44,597 nucleotides of DNA from Prosthecobacter debontii (GCA_945869675.1 CAMBPS010000021.1:1-44597); one strand, 5' to 3'; numbered from the stretch's first letter, positions 34,568-43,233 are shown. Numbers and translations: made by a program. The notes: generated by a model from the sequence alone, not told the origin.

Positions 34568-35893
34568 ATGAACCCAACCCAGCCCAAGCGTATCCTCGTC
34601 GTTGAAGACGTTCGCGCTATTTCCATGCGTATCGCGCATGTGCTTAAAGCACATGGCTATGAAGTTGATGTGGTCAAGGATGGTGAGGAATGCCTAGAAC
34701 GAGTGGCCACCCATCAGCCAGATCTGATGATACTGGATTTAATGATGCCCAAGCTGAATGGGGTAGAAGTATTGAAGACCCTAAGGGCCAAGCCTGAGAC
34801 CGAGTTGCTGCCAGTGATCGTTTGCACTTCGAAAGATTTCTCCACAGAACTAAAATACGTGCGGGATCTAGGGGCGCTGGATGTGATCATCAAGCCTTTT
34901 GAACCAGAGTTGCTAGCCCGCAGAGTCAATGATTTCTTCGGCGTGGCAACCACCGTTGGAATGGAAGTCCAAGCCGAATCGCCAACGACGCCGCATTATA
35001 CACCGACTTTAGACACCCTGCGCCCGCATATTCGGCTCTGGGGTACACGCGGGTCGATTCCTGTCTCCGGCCCCCAATTTACTCAGCACGGGGGCAACAC
35101 ATCCTGCATGGAGTTTGCCTTTGGTGATGAGCGCATTCTTTTTGATGCCGGCTCAGGGCTGCGTGAAGCAGGCATTTCATTTCTCAAAGATGGCCCCCGC
35201 CACATTCATCTCTTCATCACGCACACCCACTGGGACCACATCCAGGGTTTCCCATTCTTTGCTCCTATTTACGTGCCTGGATTCGAAATCACGGTGTATG
35301 GAGAACGAGGATTTGGTCGTAATCTAGAGTCACTGCTGGGTGGGCAACTGGATCGTGACTACTTCCCCATCCAGCGTGAGGATCTTCGGGCAAAGATGAA
35401 CTTTGTCTTTCTGGATGAAAATCCAGTCATCATCGGTGGGGCCAAAATCAGCCGCGAGTTTGCCCATCACCCAGGAGCCACGGTGGCTTACAAGATTGAG
35501 CACGAGGGAAAAAGCATTGCCTATGTGCCAGACAATGAGTTTCTTCAGGGCTTTAGGGGAGACCCAAAAGAAGTGCTACCCGAACATCCGATGGTCATGG
35601 CACAAGAACCCATGATCCGCTTTTTGAAGGATGTGGATTTACTGCTGCACGAGGCGCAATATCCGCCAGACGAATATCCGAAGAAGGTTGGCTGGGGACA
35701 CTCAAATCTAGCCAATGCCTGCGCTCTTGCACGATTAGCAACAGTGAAAAAATGGATCGTGCTGCATCATGATCCAAATCATGACGATGCCTTTCTGCAT
35801 AAGAAGCTGAACTTAACCTGGCAGATCCTAAAGCACATGGATCACTACGTGCCCGTCATGCACAGCTATGATGGCATGGTCGAGTTTGTTTAG
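34568..35893 (+). CDS. REC receiver domain fused to metallo-beta-lactamase-fold hydrolase
   Basis: A 441-residue fusion. The N-terminal receiver (1-125) has Glu13-Asp14, phospho-acceptor Asp57 (MILDLMMP), Thr87 (VCTS) and Lys109 (IIKPF), all required residues. After a short linker (126-153) an MBL-fold domain begins HIRLWGTRGSIPVSGP, with the metal motif HTHWDH (219-224), later REFAHHPGATVAYKI, HEAQYPPDEY and VLHHDPNHDD. The MBL group resembles PhnP/phosphodiesterase-type hydrolases, so a phosphorylation-controlled phosphodiesterase or nuclease is plausible. No membrane segment, and no histidine kinase in the window. It is flanked by the MOSC gene and convergent with the FtsX-type permease. 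The 267 bases upstream hold no recognised element. Confidence 0.9.
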   Translation: MNPTQPKRILVVEDVRAISMRIAHVLKAHGYEVDVVKDGEECLERVATHQPDLMILDLMMPKLNGVEVLKTLRAKPETELLPVIVCTSKDFSTELKYVRDLGALDVIIKPFEPELLARRVNDFFGVATTVGMEVQAESPTTPHYTPTLDTLRPHIRLWGTRGSIPVSGPQFTQHGGNTSCMEFAFGDERILFDAGSGLREAGISFLKDGPRHIHLFITHTHWDHIQGFPFFAPIYVPGFEITVYGERGFGRNLESLLGGQLDRDYFPIQREDLRAKMNFVFLDENPVIIGGAKISREFAHHPGATVAYKIEHEGKSIAYVPDNEFLQGFRGDPKEVLPEHPMVMAQEPMIRFLKDVDLLLHEAQYPPDEYPKKVGWGHSNLANACALARLATVKKWIVLHHDPNHDDAFLHKKLNLTWQILKHMDHYVPVMHSYDGMVEFV

Positions 35894-35912
35894 CATTAGG
35901 CTGGTGACTTTT

Positions 35913-37085
35913 TCAGGCAAGCAACCAACGCACCCAGGATGGAGCATTGATTTGCACCAAAAGACTCACACCAGCGGCAATGAGAAGTCCAAGAGCACCA
36001 ACGATGAGGACTTCAAAAAGCTTCGTTAAACTCAGCGCCACTGGTGAAACACCAACATCTGCCAGTGTAGCGAATTCTAGACGACGGAGTCTGAATGAGA
36101 GTGCAAAAACCAGAGCCGCAATGGCCAGAGCAGCCCCGATCGTGAGCGCCATGACCGCAAGAGCCAGTGACTGCAATTGGAATAATGTGCTCATGAGTGC
36201 ATCAAACTCTTCACTGGGGCGGATGATTTGCACAGGGATGGAGCCTTTTAAAAAACGACCCGCCAGTAGCGCCTCAGCCTTAGCATTGTTCGGAATGACG
36301 ATGACGGCACTGATATCATACGCCGCCTGATCACCGTGAAAATGAAAGCCGTTGAGGTTCGATTCGGTGACTTCATTAAACATGCGCACGCTGGCATTGG
36401 CGACGGTGTTGCTTGACTCCGTTTTGAGCACAGCATCTTTTGTCGCGGCGACATCGTCGTGCCCATGAGCCAGCCCCTGAATCAACCAAGCAGTCTTCAG
36501 ATCCACAAAGATGGCGTCATCATCAGGTGTTCCATTTGCGACTAAAACCCCTCTGATCCGCATCTTCAAAGGATACACACCGGCGATATCAAAGACCTGT
36601 TCCTGAGATGAGAATAGGGCATCTCCAGGCTTCAGACCGCGGAGCTGAGCAACCCGCGCTCCGAGCACGCAGTCACCCAGACGCGTGATCATTTGACCCG
36701 ATGCCAAGTGCAGCCCTCGAAAGCCAAAGTAATCCATCTCAGAGCCTACAATGGGCGACTCCTGCGCGTGAAATCTCACATCCAGAGGAATCGCTTTACC
36801 AAGGCCGGTTGCGCGAAGCTCCTGCACCTGCTTCATCGTGATCGGCGGCAAAGGTTGTCTCTTAAAATATAAGGCGGTGAGCATCAGATCCAGCGCACTT
36901 CCGCGAGCACCGATCAATTGAGGTGTTGAAGCGGCGCGGTCACGCATGGCCAGCTCAGTGGTCTGCACGAGAACACGCAGGCAAAGCGGCAATGCAATTA
37001 CCATGGCCAGAGCGCCCGCGAGCAATAGCGTCTGCAAGCGGTGCCGTGCCACATAGCGCCAAGCGAGGTAAAGGGCAGCACTCAT
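35913..37085 (-). CDS. FtsX/LolC-type ABC transporter permease
   Basis: A 390-residue protein with an N-terminal membrane helix (LQTLLLAGALAMVIALPLCLRVLV), a large extracytoplasmic MacB/FtsX-like domain (about 45-290) and C-terminal helices (LALAVMALTIGAALAIAALVFAL and LFEVLIVGALGLLIAAGVSLLVQ). The FtsX domain normally has four transmembrane segments; I can see three, with only a short hydrophobic end (WVRWLLA) where the fourth would be. It overlaps the ATPase stop by four bases and is coupled to it. Such pairs export lipoproteins, lipids or peptides, or regulate wall hydrolases. The substrate is unknown. Confidence 0.85.
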   Translation of the reverse strand: MSAALYLAWRYVARHRLQTLLLAGALAMVIALPLCLRVLVQTTELAMRDRAASTPQLIGARGSALDLMLTALYFKRQPLPPITMKQVQELRATGLGKAIPLDVRFHAQESPIVGSEMDYFGFRGLHLASGQMITRLGDCVLGARVAQLRGLKPGDALFSSQEQVFDIAGVYPLKMRIRGVLVANGTPDDDAIFVDLKTAWLIQGLAHGHDDVAATKDAVLKTESSNTVANASVRMFNEVTESNLNGFHFHGDQAAYDISAVIVIPNNAKAEALLAGRFLKGSIPVQIIRPSEEFDALMSTLFQLQSLALAVMALTIGAALAIAALVFALSFRLRRLEFATLADVGVSPVALSLTKLFEVLIVGALGLLIAAGVSLLVQINAPSWVRWLLA

Positions 37086-37738
37086 CTGGAAGTAAAATCC
37101 TCGACTTTGGCATGCACTGGAAACCTCGAAATCAATTCCGTGTCGTGAGTGACCATGATCAGGCAGGCCTCATTTTCCTGAATGTAATCCTGCAGCAAAT
37201 TCATGACCACTTCGCGCCGAACGGCATCCAATGAAGCAGTCGGCTCATCGGCAAACAAATATCGAGGTCGATGTATCAAGGCTCTGGCAATGGCCACGCG
37301 CTGGCGCTCTCCCTGAGAAAGTTGACCCGCGAGCTTCCGCCAATGCTTATCGATTTCTAATCGCTCAGCCAGACCGCGTATTGCTTGGCTGGCAGCCGGT
37401 GGCAGAGGCTCTTTGCCGAAACGCTGAGGCAGCAGGATGTTTTCTTCCACTGTGAGGTAATCCAGCAACGCAAAGTCCTGGAAGACCAATCCCACCTCGC
37501 TCAGGCGAAAGGCGCGGCGATCTGTCTCATTCAGACGGCTCAGTGAAACCGCACCCAGCTTCACTTCTCCAGAGTTTGGCTCAAGTAAACCAGTCATGAG
37601 CCGCAAAAGGGTCGTCTTCCCTACCCCGCTGGGCCCCAGCAAAGCCAGACTCTGTCCTACCGCGACCGTCAATGACTCCACCTGCAGCCGAAACGAGCTG
37701 CCTGGATAAGCGAAGCTGAGGTCTGTGATGGAAATCAT
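37082..37738 (-). CDS. ABC transporter ATP-binding protein, LolD/MacB/FtsE type
   Basis: A 218-residue ATPase. Walker A is GPSGVGKT (35-42), the Q-loop is in VGLVFQDFALLDYLTVEENILLPQRF, the signature LSQGERQRVAIARAL, Walker B YLFADEPTASLD, and the H-loop VTHDTEL. It powers the FtsX-type permease whose start codon overlaps its stop. The size and DxYLTVxENI feature place it in the LolD/MacB group. Two genes, no accessory HlyD-type or outer-membrane component. The transcript starts 40 bases downstream of the rimO stop on the same strand, so rimO may be its upstream neighbour in the operon. Confidence 0.95.
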   Translation of the reverse strand: MISITDLSFAYPGSSFRLQVESLTVAVGQSLALLGPSGVGKTTLLRLMTGLLEPNSGEVKLGAVSLSRLNETDRRAFRLSEVGLVFQDFALLDYLTVEENILLPQRFGKEPLPPAASQAIRGLAERLEIDKHWRKLAGQLSQGERQRVAIARALIHRPRYLFADEPTASLDAVRREVVMNLLQDYIQENEACLIMVTHDTELISRFPVHAKVEDFTSR

Positions 37739-37778
37739 GCTAGCAAAGCAGCCTAGTTCCGGCGCAACTGTATCCCGA

Positions 37779-39137
37779 TTAGCCAGCCACTAAGTCATAG
37801 CCACGCCACTCTTTCACAGTGACATCTGCAAAGCTGCCAACAGGTAGCTTTTTATCCACAAAGATGGTCGTGTCGATGTCTGGGGCATCCATCTCTGTGC
37901 GAGCGACGCCGGGTTCTTCAACAAGGACACGCAGTTTTTTACCCACCTGCAGGCGATTCACATGTTCTACACTTCGCTGAATGGCACGCATGGCCTCATT
38001 CCAACGGGCCTTGCGGGTCATGTGGTGAATCTGATCTTCCATCTTAGCCGCACGGGTATCTTCTTCACGGGAATAGTTAAAGACACCAGCACGCTCAAAC
38101 TTCTCATCTTCGATAAACTGAACCAGTTCATTAAAGTCCGCTTCTGTTTCACCTGGGAAACCAACAATAAACGTGGTGCGGATGGCGATGCCGGGAATGC
38201 CAGCGCGGATACGCTTTAGCAAATCACGTATGTAGGCACCATCGGTCTCGCGCTTCATCAGCGAGAGCATGTGATCACTGATGTGCTGAAGGGGCATGTC
38301 GATGTAACGCGCCACTTTCGGACTTTCCGCAATCGCAGCGATCAAATCGTCACTCCAATGCGCTGGATGTGTGTAAAGGAGACGAATCCAAAAATCACCA
38401 GGAATAGCATTCAGCTCGCGGATGAGCGTGGAGAGGGACTCTCCTTTACTCGAATCGACGCCGCTACGCGGCTTCGGACGCTCACCTTCCCATTTATCCA
38501 TGCCAAAGTAAGTCGTATCCTGAGAGATCAGGTTGATCTCTTTGACGCCGCTTTCGATCAGCTGACGTGCCTCTTTCAAGACACTCTCCTGTGTGCGGCT
38601 GCGGTGGCGGCCACGGATACGTGGGATGATGCAAAAGGAGCAGGGGTGATTGCAACCCTCTGCAATCTTAATGTAGGCCATGTGCTTCGGTGTGAGACGG
38701 AAACGCGGGGTGTCGTAGTCTGGAATATACTGCGGTTGTCGAGTGACTAGGTTTTCTTGCTCACCTTTGTCTTTATCCATAAGTCCCTGGATAATCGGGG
38801 CCACTTGAGTGATCTGGTCCAGACCGATAAAAGCATCTACCTCAGGCATCAAGCCAGGCAATTCTTGGGAGAAGCGCTGGGATAGACAACCTGCAACGAT
38901 AATTTTTTGGCGTTTCCGCTTCTTGGATTCACCACGGGCATCGACCGCTTCATGCACGGCGCCCACGGACTCCTTCTTGGCCATATCAATGAAAGAGCAG
39001 GTATTAATGATGAGAACATCAGCAAGATCGGCCTCCGGAGTCATAGTCATGCCAGCCTGCTGGAGGTGACCGACCATGATTTCGGAGTCGATGAGATTTT
39101 TGGCACAGCCGAGGGAAACGAGTCCGACTTTGATCAT
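37779..39137 (-). CDS. rimO: Ribosomal protein S12 methylthiotransferase RimO
   Basis: A 452-residue radical-SAM methylthiotransferase that modifies Asp88 of ribosomal protein S12. The N-terminal auxiliary cluster uses Cys11 (SLGCAKNLIDSE), Cys47 (INTCSFID) and Cys84 (VAGCLSQR). The radical-SAM cluster is Cys162/166/169 (EGCNHPCSFC), followed by IPRIRGRHRSR. FIVGFPGETEADF and the C-terminal TRAM domain (KLRVLVEEPG, FADVTVKEWRGYDLV) complete the family picture. A small insertion with a basic loop (GERPKPRSGVDSS) precedes RELNAI. No Shine-Dalgarno: the leader reads as C/T-rich. It is divergent from the long AT-rich region before the HTH-REC gene. Confidence 0.96.
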   Translation of the reverse strand: MIKVGLVSLGCAKNLIDSEIMVGHLQQAGMTMTPEADLADVLIINTCSFIDMAKKESVGAVHEAVDARGESKKRKRQKIIVAGCLSQRFSQELPGLMPEVDAFIGLDQITQVAPIIQGLMDKDKGEQENLVTRQPQYIPDYDTPRFRLTPKHMAYIKIAEGCNHPCSFCIIPRIRGRHRSRTQESVLKEARQLIESGVKEINLISQDTTYFGMDKWEGERPKPRSGVDSSKGESLSTLIRELNAIPGDFWIRLLYTHPAHWSDDLIAAIAESPKVARYIDMPLQHISDHMLSLMKRETDGAYIRDLLKRIRAGIPGIAIRTTFIVGFPGETEADFNELVQFIEDEKFERAGVFNYSREEDTRAAKMEDQIHHMTRKARWNEAMRAIQRSVEHVNRLQVGKKLRVLVEEPGVARTEMDAPDIDTTIFVDKKLPVGSFADVTVKEWRGYDLVAG

Positions 39138-39679
39138 AAGAGGAAAAGGGGCGTGGATGATACGGGCTTTTAGCCATCGCGAAAGAGAAACCTTAGACTC
39201 TCTACGTGAGAGGCATGGAGCTGAACCTGATGAAGGGAGATTAAAGGAGGAGGAAATCCGCCAGATCAGTCAATTTCAGAGCATTCAAAAAATCGCTCAT
39301 TCCTCTGCAGCATGGCAACCTTGTTACTTATTCCATCCGAATCTCAGCCCCTTGATCAAAGAGACATACACGCACCACAGAGCTTTCCCATGCTAGAGCT
39401 TGATAACATTGCTTCTCAATAGCAATAGCCGCAAAATGTAAAAAAAACCAAGTCAGCGGACTGGTGATAATAGACCCCAAAAAAGCAATTGAATGTCAAA
39501 ACCTCTCTTTTTTGTGACTCATTTTGTAGATTTATTTGTTATGAGAAGCAGTAAAGAGAATAAAAGAGTGAATAAAAGCTTGTCATCATGATAATTATAT
39601 AAGATCTAGATTCAGAAATGCATGTGATAGCGTGAATCACATCTGCTGATCAAATCCACATTCACCATACACACACTTT
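39138..39679. other. Long AT-rich intergenic region upstream of the HTH-REC gene
   Basis: 542 bases without a believable gene. The left third is mixed; the right half (about 39420-39660) is clearly AT-rich compared with the flanking genes, with A-runs (39440, 39477) and T-rich stretches, suggesting promoter, curved or protein-binding DNA. Within it, GAATAAAAG occurs twice (39558-39566 and 39570-39578) with 12-base spacing. The candidate operator is described separately. A TTGTCA/TATAAG pair around 39580-39603 is spaced badly for sigma-70. rimO transcription must also start from this region on the other strand. Confidence 0.7.
39622..39642. promoter_or_regulatory. Inverted repeat ATGTGAT-N7-ATCACAT, candidate operator
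   Basis: Perfect 7-bp arms (39622-39628 and 39636-39642) with a 7-base spacer. It lies 37 bases before the start codon of the HTH-REC gene, a typical place for autoregulation. It resembles but does not match the CRP pattern, since the TGTGA/TCACA halves are 9 rather than 6 apart. It could also fold as a small RNA hairpin near the ribosome site. Confidence 0.55.
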
Positions 39680-40249
39680 ATGTCCGACCTCAACTCACCC
39701 GAACTCATGACCGTCAAGGAGACATCCGAGTACCTCCGCATCCCGCTCCCAACGGTCTATTATCTCGTTCAGCGTGGACAGTTGCCAGCCGTGCAGATTG
39801 GTGGCCGCTGGCGCATCAAACGCAGCCTGCTCGACCGCGACGTGCTACGTAAGGAAGATGAGTCCGGCCAACCAACCGTCATGGTGGTGGATGATGACCC
39901 AGCTCTTCAGGCTCTATTCAAGCAATTCCTGAAGAAAGCTGGCTTCGGACGCCTTGTCGTTGGCACGGGCACAGAAGCTATCGCATTGGCCAAAAAGCAA
40001 AAATTCGATTTCGTCTTCCTAGACTTGAAGCTCCCAGACGTTCCTGGAGATGAAGTTTATTCACAGCTGAAAGCTCTGTATCCTGATCTGCCGATCGTGA
40101 TTATCACTGGCTATCCTGACAGTGAAGTTCTCAGCCGCATTCTTTCCCATGGTCCCGTGACCGTGATCAAGAAGCCTCTCGAGTACGATCAACTGAATAA
40201 GGCCGTCAAACAGCTGGGGCACAAGGGCTCCGAGCAGGTCGCCTATTGA
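39680..40249 (+). CDS. Excisionase-type HTH fused to a C-terminal response-regulator receiver
   Basis: A 189-residue protein with reversed order. The N-terminal DNA-binding part (about 8-55) is an AlpA/excisionase/MerR-like winged helix: MTVKETSEYLRIPLPTVYYLVQRGQLPAVQIGGRWRIKRSLLD. The C-terminal receiver (66-180) has Asp71-73, phospho-acceptor Asp115 (FLDLKLPD), Thr143 (ITG) and Lys165 (KKP), a complete acceptor set. Such HTH domains normally occur in phage or plasmid regulators. Here they are fused to a receiver with no mobile-element genes around. The partner kinase is not in the window. It is monocistronic, with a strong terminator after it and the inverted repeat before it. Confidence 0.92.
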   Translation: MSDLNSPELMTVKETSEYLRIPLPTVYYLVQRGQLPAVQIGGRWRIKRSLLDRDVLRKEDESGQPTVMVVDDDPALQALFKQFLKKAGFGRLVVGTGTEAIALAKKQKFDFVFLDLKLPDVPGDEVYSQLKALYPDLPIVIITGYPDSEVLSRILSHGPVTVIKKPLEYDQLNKAVKQLGHKGSEQVAY

Positions 40250-40276
40250 GGTTGATACAATAGTTCCTTACATTGC

Positions 40277-40307
40277 AAAGGGAGCGGGCGATGCCTGCTC
40301 CCTTTTT
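40277..40307 (+). terminator. Rho-independent terminator after the HTH-REC gene
   Basis: A 10-bp stem with one G-T pair: GGGAGCGGGC (40280-40289) with GCCTGCTCCC (40293-40302), loop GAT, and five T's after it. AAA before the stem could let it work partly for the convergent MDR oxidoreductase gene too. Confidence 0.88.
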
Positions 40308-40319
40308 GATGATCCTTCA

Positions 40320-41330
40320 TCAAACGCGAATGACAATTTTACCTGAATGCTGACCACTTGCCATACGATGAAAGGCTGCTGGTGCCTGGTCAAAGTCAAA
40401 AGTGCTGTCGATGATTGGCTTCATTTGCACCTCAGTCATTTTCTGCAGCATCTGGGCAAACATGGCGCGTGAGCCGACATAAATACCGTCTAAACGGATG
40501 CCTTTGCGCAAAATACCCACGGTCTGAATATCTCCTGCCGTGCCAGTAAGAACGCCGATAAGGGAAATGTGCCCGCCAAAACGAGTAGCCTTGATACTCC
40601 GGTTCAGTGTCTCAGGACCTCCGATCTCCACCACATGATCCACACCCACCCCGTCTGTCTCTGAAAGCACCCATTCATCCCAGGCTGGGTCATTTTGATA
40701 AATGTGCACAGCATCTGCACCCAGGCCACGGAGCAGTGCCGCCTTGGCCTCACTGCTCGTGGTGACTAGGACACGAGCCCCCGCCAACTTTGCAAACTGA
40801 AGAGCGAAGAGCGAAACTCCACCTGTTCCTAAAATGAGAACCGTCTCACCGTGCTGAAGATTGCCACGGACAAAAAGAGCATCCCAAGCCGTCACCGCCG
40901 CGCAGGGTAAAGAGGCCGCTTGCTCAGTAGAAAGATACTCGGGTATTGGCAGCAGACATGCGGTTGGCAAACAAGCCTTTTCACACAAAAGACCATTCAC
41001 GACTCCCCCAAGAGCGATCCCTGCATGATGCTGTGTGAAGCCACCATCTATCCAGGTTGGCATAAACGGAATCACCACACGCTGACCGATCTCCCAGCCA
41101 GTGACCCCTTCACCCAGGGCTAGGATTTCACCCGCCCCATCTGAACATGGAATTCGTGGAATCGGACCCGTCACACCACGGATACCCATCACATTCATCA
41201 AATCCCGATAATTCAGGCAACAAGCGCGGATGCGAACCAGCACTTCACCAGACTTAGGTGCCGGATCAGATAGAGTGACCTGTTGCAGAGAGGCAAGTCC
41301 ATCGGGACCAGTGATTTGGTAAGCTTTCAT
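40320..41330 (-). CDS. Zinc-independent MDR-family oxidoreductase (quinone oxidoreductase-like)
   Basis: ATG 41330 (MKAYQITGPDGLASLQ) is the natural start; the frame extends 15 codons upstream without family sequence. 336 residues. The N-terminal GroES-like domain has VLVRIRACCLNYRDLMNVMG. The NYRD motif at the place of the catalytic-zinc Cys-His marks the zinc-free quinone-oxidoreductase branch. SDGAGEI, LPCAAVTAWDAL, and the cofactor motif LILGTGGVSLFALQFAKLAGA (Rossmann) follow, with TTSSEAK suggesting an NADP-type pocket. C-terminal RMASGQHSGKIVIRV is typical. The substrate is probably a quinone, enone or aldehyde. It is divergent from plsY; the starts are 88 bases apart. Confidence 0.88.
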   Translation of the reverse strand: MKAYQITGPDGLASLQQVTLSDPAPKSGEVLVRIRACCLNYRDLMNVMGIRGVTGPIPRIPCSDGAGEILALGEGVTGWEIGQRVVIPFMPTWIDGGFTQHHAGIALGGVVNGLLCEKACLPTACLLPIPEYLSTEQAASLPCAAVTAWDALFVRGNLQHGETVLILGTGGVSLFALQFAKLAGARVLVTTSSEAKAALLRGLGADAVHIYQNDPAWDEWVLSETDGVGVDHVVEIGGPETLNRSIKATRFGGHISLIGVLTGTAGDIQTVGILRKGIRLDGIYVGSRAMFAQMLQKMTEVQMKPIIDSTFDFDQAPAAFHRMASGQHSGKIVIRV

Positions 41331-41417
41331 GAACTGCTCATAGACAGGCCATGCCTGATGACAAGGAAGAAGCATTTTCTCTTGGCGCAGAGGCTCACCC
41401 TTGGCTAAGTGAAGCGA

Positions 41418-42065
41418 ATGAATCCTCTTTTGGCAATGCTCCTCTGTGCAGTTGGCGGCTATGTTTCAGGTGCCACTCCTTTTGGCTACCTCGCAGGCAA
41501 GATCAAAGGCATAGATATCCGTCAACACGGCAGTGGCAATATCGGCGCCACCAATGCCATCCGGGTTCTTGGAAAAGGCGTCGGCATCCCTGTTTTCATC
41601 TTAGATCTCCTGAAAGGCTGGTTGCCCGTCTGGCTGGGAAAAACTTGGTTGGTCACACTACCCTGCCCCGAGACGCTCCTTTCCACCGCCGCAGTCATCA
41701 CCGGTTTAGCTGCTGTGCTCGGCCATATGTTCACCTTTTGGCTGAGCTTCAAAGGAGGTAAAGGTGTCGCGACAGCCACTGGTGTGCTACTCGGCATCGC
41801 CCCAATTGCCATGGTGGGCGGACTGACCGTGTGGTTGCTGGTCTTTTTCTCCATGCGCTTCGTTTCCCTGGCCTCCATGATGGCCGGAGTCGGTGTCGTC
41901 CTAACCATGATCGTAGAAATGAGCCGCAGGGGCACCTGGGACTGGGTCATGCTCGGTTTTGGTCTATTGATCATGATTTTAGTCATCGTTAGGCATACCG
42001 CCAACATCCGCCGCCTCCTCTCAGGCACTGAACCCAAGGCCAAAAGCAAAAAAGAACCGACCTAA
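41418..42065 (+). CDS. plsY: Glycerol-3-phosphate acyltransferase PlsY
   Basis: ATG 41418 is preferred; a GTG at 41409 adds three residues. About 215 residues, an integral membrane enzyme with five or more helices. It transfers the acyl group of acyl-phosphate to glycerol-3-phosphate, the first step of phospholipid synthesis. The three family motifs are visible: GSGNIGATNAIRVLGK, GHMFTFWLSFKGGKGVATATG, and the RHTANIRRLLSGTE end. Normal length with a basic tail (KAKSKKEP). It is a stand-alone gene facing cysK downstream on the same strand after 143 bases. Confidence 0.95.
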   Translation: MNPLLAMLLCAVGGYVSGATPFGYLAGKIKGIDIRQHGSGNIGATNAIRVLGKGVGIPVFILDLLKGWLPVWLGKTWLVTLPCPETLLSTAAVITGLAAVLGHMFTFWLSFKGGKGVATATGVLLGIAPIAMVGGLTVWLLVFFSMRFVSLASMMAGVGVVLTMIVEMSRRGTWDWVMLGFGLLIMILVIVRHTANIRRLLSGTEPKAKSKKEPT

Positions 42066-42092
42066 ACCAGCCCAACAACCCGCGAGACAAGG

Positions 42093-42112
42093 CCTCTTAC
42101 CGAGGATTTTTT
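42093..42112 (+). terminator. Short hairpin and T-run after plsY, weak
   Basis: CCTC (42093-42096) pairs with GAGG (42102-42105) around a 5-base loop, followed by A and six T's. The stem is only four pairs, so termination would be weak. Confidence 0.35.
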
Positions 42113-42208
42113 CTTTGCAAGGCCTGCTCCCCCCAACTATAAACTCGAACCTCTACACTGAGCCCTGCTCAGCCCACGACCTTTCTTTATCTTTAAAACC
42201 ACCTCACT

Positions 42209-43192
42209 ATGGGCCGCATCTATAACAACATCGTCGAAACCGTTGGTAACACTCCACTGGTGAAATTAAATAAAGTCACCGCTGGTCTCAATGCAACCAT
42301 CGCGCTGAAGTGTGAGTACTTCAATCCACTCGGCAGCGTCAAAGATCGTATCGGCATGGCCATGATCGAAGATGCTGAAGCACGTGGTATCCTCAGCAAA
42401 GATACGGTCATCATCGAGCCAACCAGCGGCAACACCGGGATCGCACTTGCCTTTGTGGCTGCGGCCAAAGGTTACAAGCTCATCCTTACCATGCCTGAAA
42501 CCATGAGCACTGAGCGCCGCACACTGCTGGCCCTCCTCGGTGCTGATCTCGTTCTCACTCCTGGTGCTCAGGGCATGAAAGGCGCTATCGCCAAAGCTGA
42601 AGAACTTGTCGCAAGCACTCCCAATGCCTGGATGCCACAGCAGTTCGAGAATCCAGCCAATCCAGCCATTCACATGAAAACCACGGCTGAAGAAATCTGG
42701 GCCGATACCGGTGGCAAAGTAGACATCCTCGTCGCCGGCGTCGGCACAGGTGGCACCATCACCGGTTGCTGTGAAGTTCTCAAACCTCGCAAACCTAGCT
42801 TTCAAGCCATTGCCGTCGAACCTGAGGCCTCACCAGTCATCAATCAAACCCTCGCTGGCGAACCAGTTCAGCCAGGACCGCACAAAATTCAAGGAACAGG
42901 TGCAGGCTTTGTCCCGAAAAATTTACATCTCAAAGACGCCGCTGGAAATGCCCAGATCGTCGAGTGCGTTAAAGTCAGCAACGACGACGCCTTTGCCATG
43001 GCACGCCGTCTCGCAGCCGAAGAAGGCCTCCTCGTCGGCATCAGCACTGGAGCCAACGTCGTCGCCGCCATCCGCGTCGCACAACGCCCTGAAAACGCTG
43101 GCAAACTCATCGTCACCATTGCCTGCTCAACGGGAGAACGCTACCTCTCTACCGCCCTCGCCGATGAGGCACGCGCCAAAGTCGGCGCTTAA
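42209..43192 (+). CDS. cysK: Cysteine synthase A (O-acetylserine sulfhydrylase)
   Basis: A 327-residue PLP enzyme converting O-acetylserine and sulfide into cysteine. The PLP lysine is Lys45 (LGSVKDRIG), the substrate loop [10 protein letters not shown] (71-80), the PLP phosphate-binding glycines are in [12 protein letters not shown], and STGANVVAA is near the end. [18 protein letters not shown] is the usual interdomain part. Length is normal. The 140-base leader shows no T-box or S-box that I can recognise. The next gene on the strand starts 41 bases later, so read-through is likely. No cysE, cysM or sulfate-reduction genes are in the window. Confidence 0.97.
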   Translation: MGRIYNNIVETVGNTPLVKLNKVTAGLNATIALKCEYFNPLGSVKDRIGMAMIEDAEARGILSKDTVIIEPTSGNTGIALAFVAAAKGYKLILTMPETMSTERRTLLALLGADLVLTPGAQGMKGAIAKAEELVASTPNAWMPQQFENPANPAIHMKTTAEEIWADTGGKVDILVAGVGTGGTITGCCEVLKPRKPSFQAIAVEPEASPVINQTLAGEPVQPGPHKIQGTGAGFVPKNLHLKDAAGNAQIVECVKVSNDDAFAMARRLAAEEGLLVGISTGANVVAAIRVAQRPENAGKLIVTIACSTGERYLSTALADEARAKVGA

Positions 43193-43233
43193 TTTGTTTC
43201 CCGCCCAAAGCCCCCTTCTAGAATAATCTCCTC

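Noticed and set aside
39580..39605. TTGTCA and TATAAG/TAAGAT as sigma-70 promoter for the HTH-REC gene
   Set aside because: The spacing is 12-14 bases rather than about 17, so I did not list it as a promoter.
39623..39641. CRP/FNR-type site TGTGA...TCACA
   Set aside because: The half-sites are 9 bases apart instead of 6; kept only as a generic inverted repeat.
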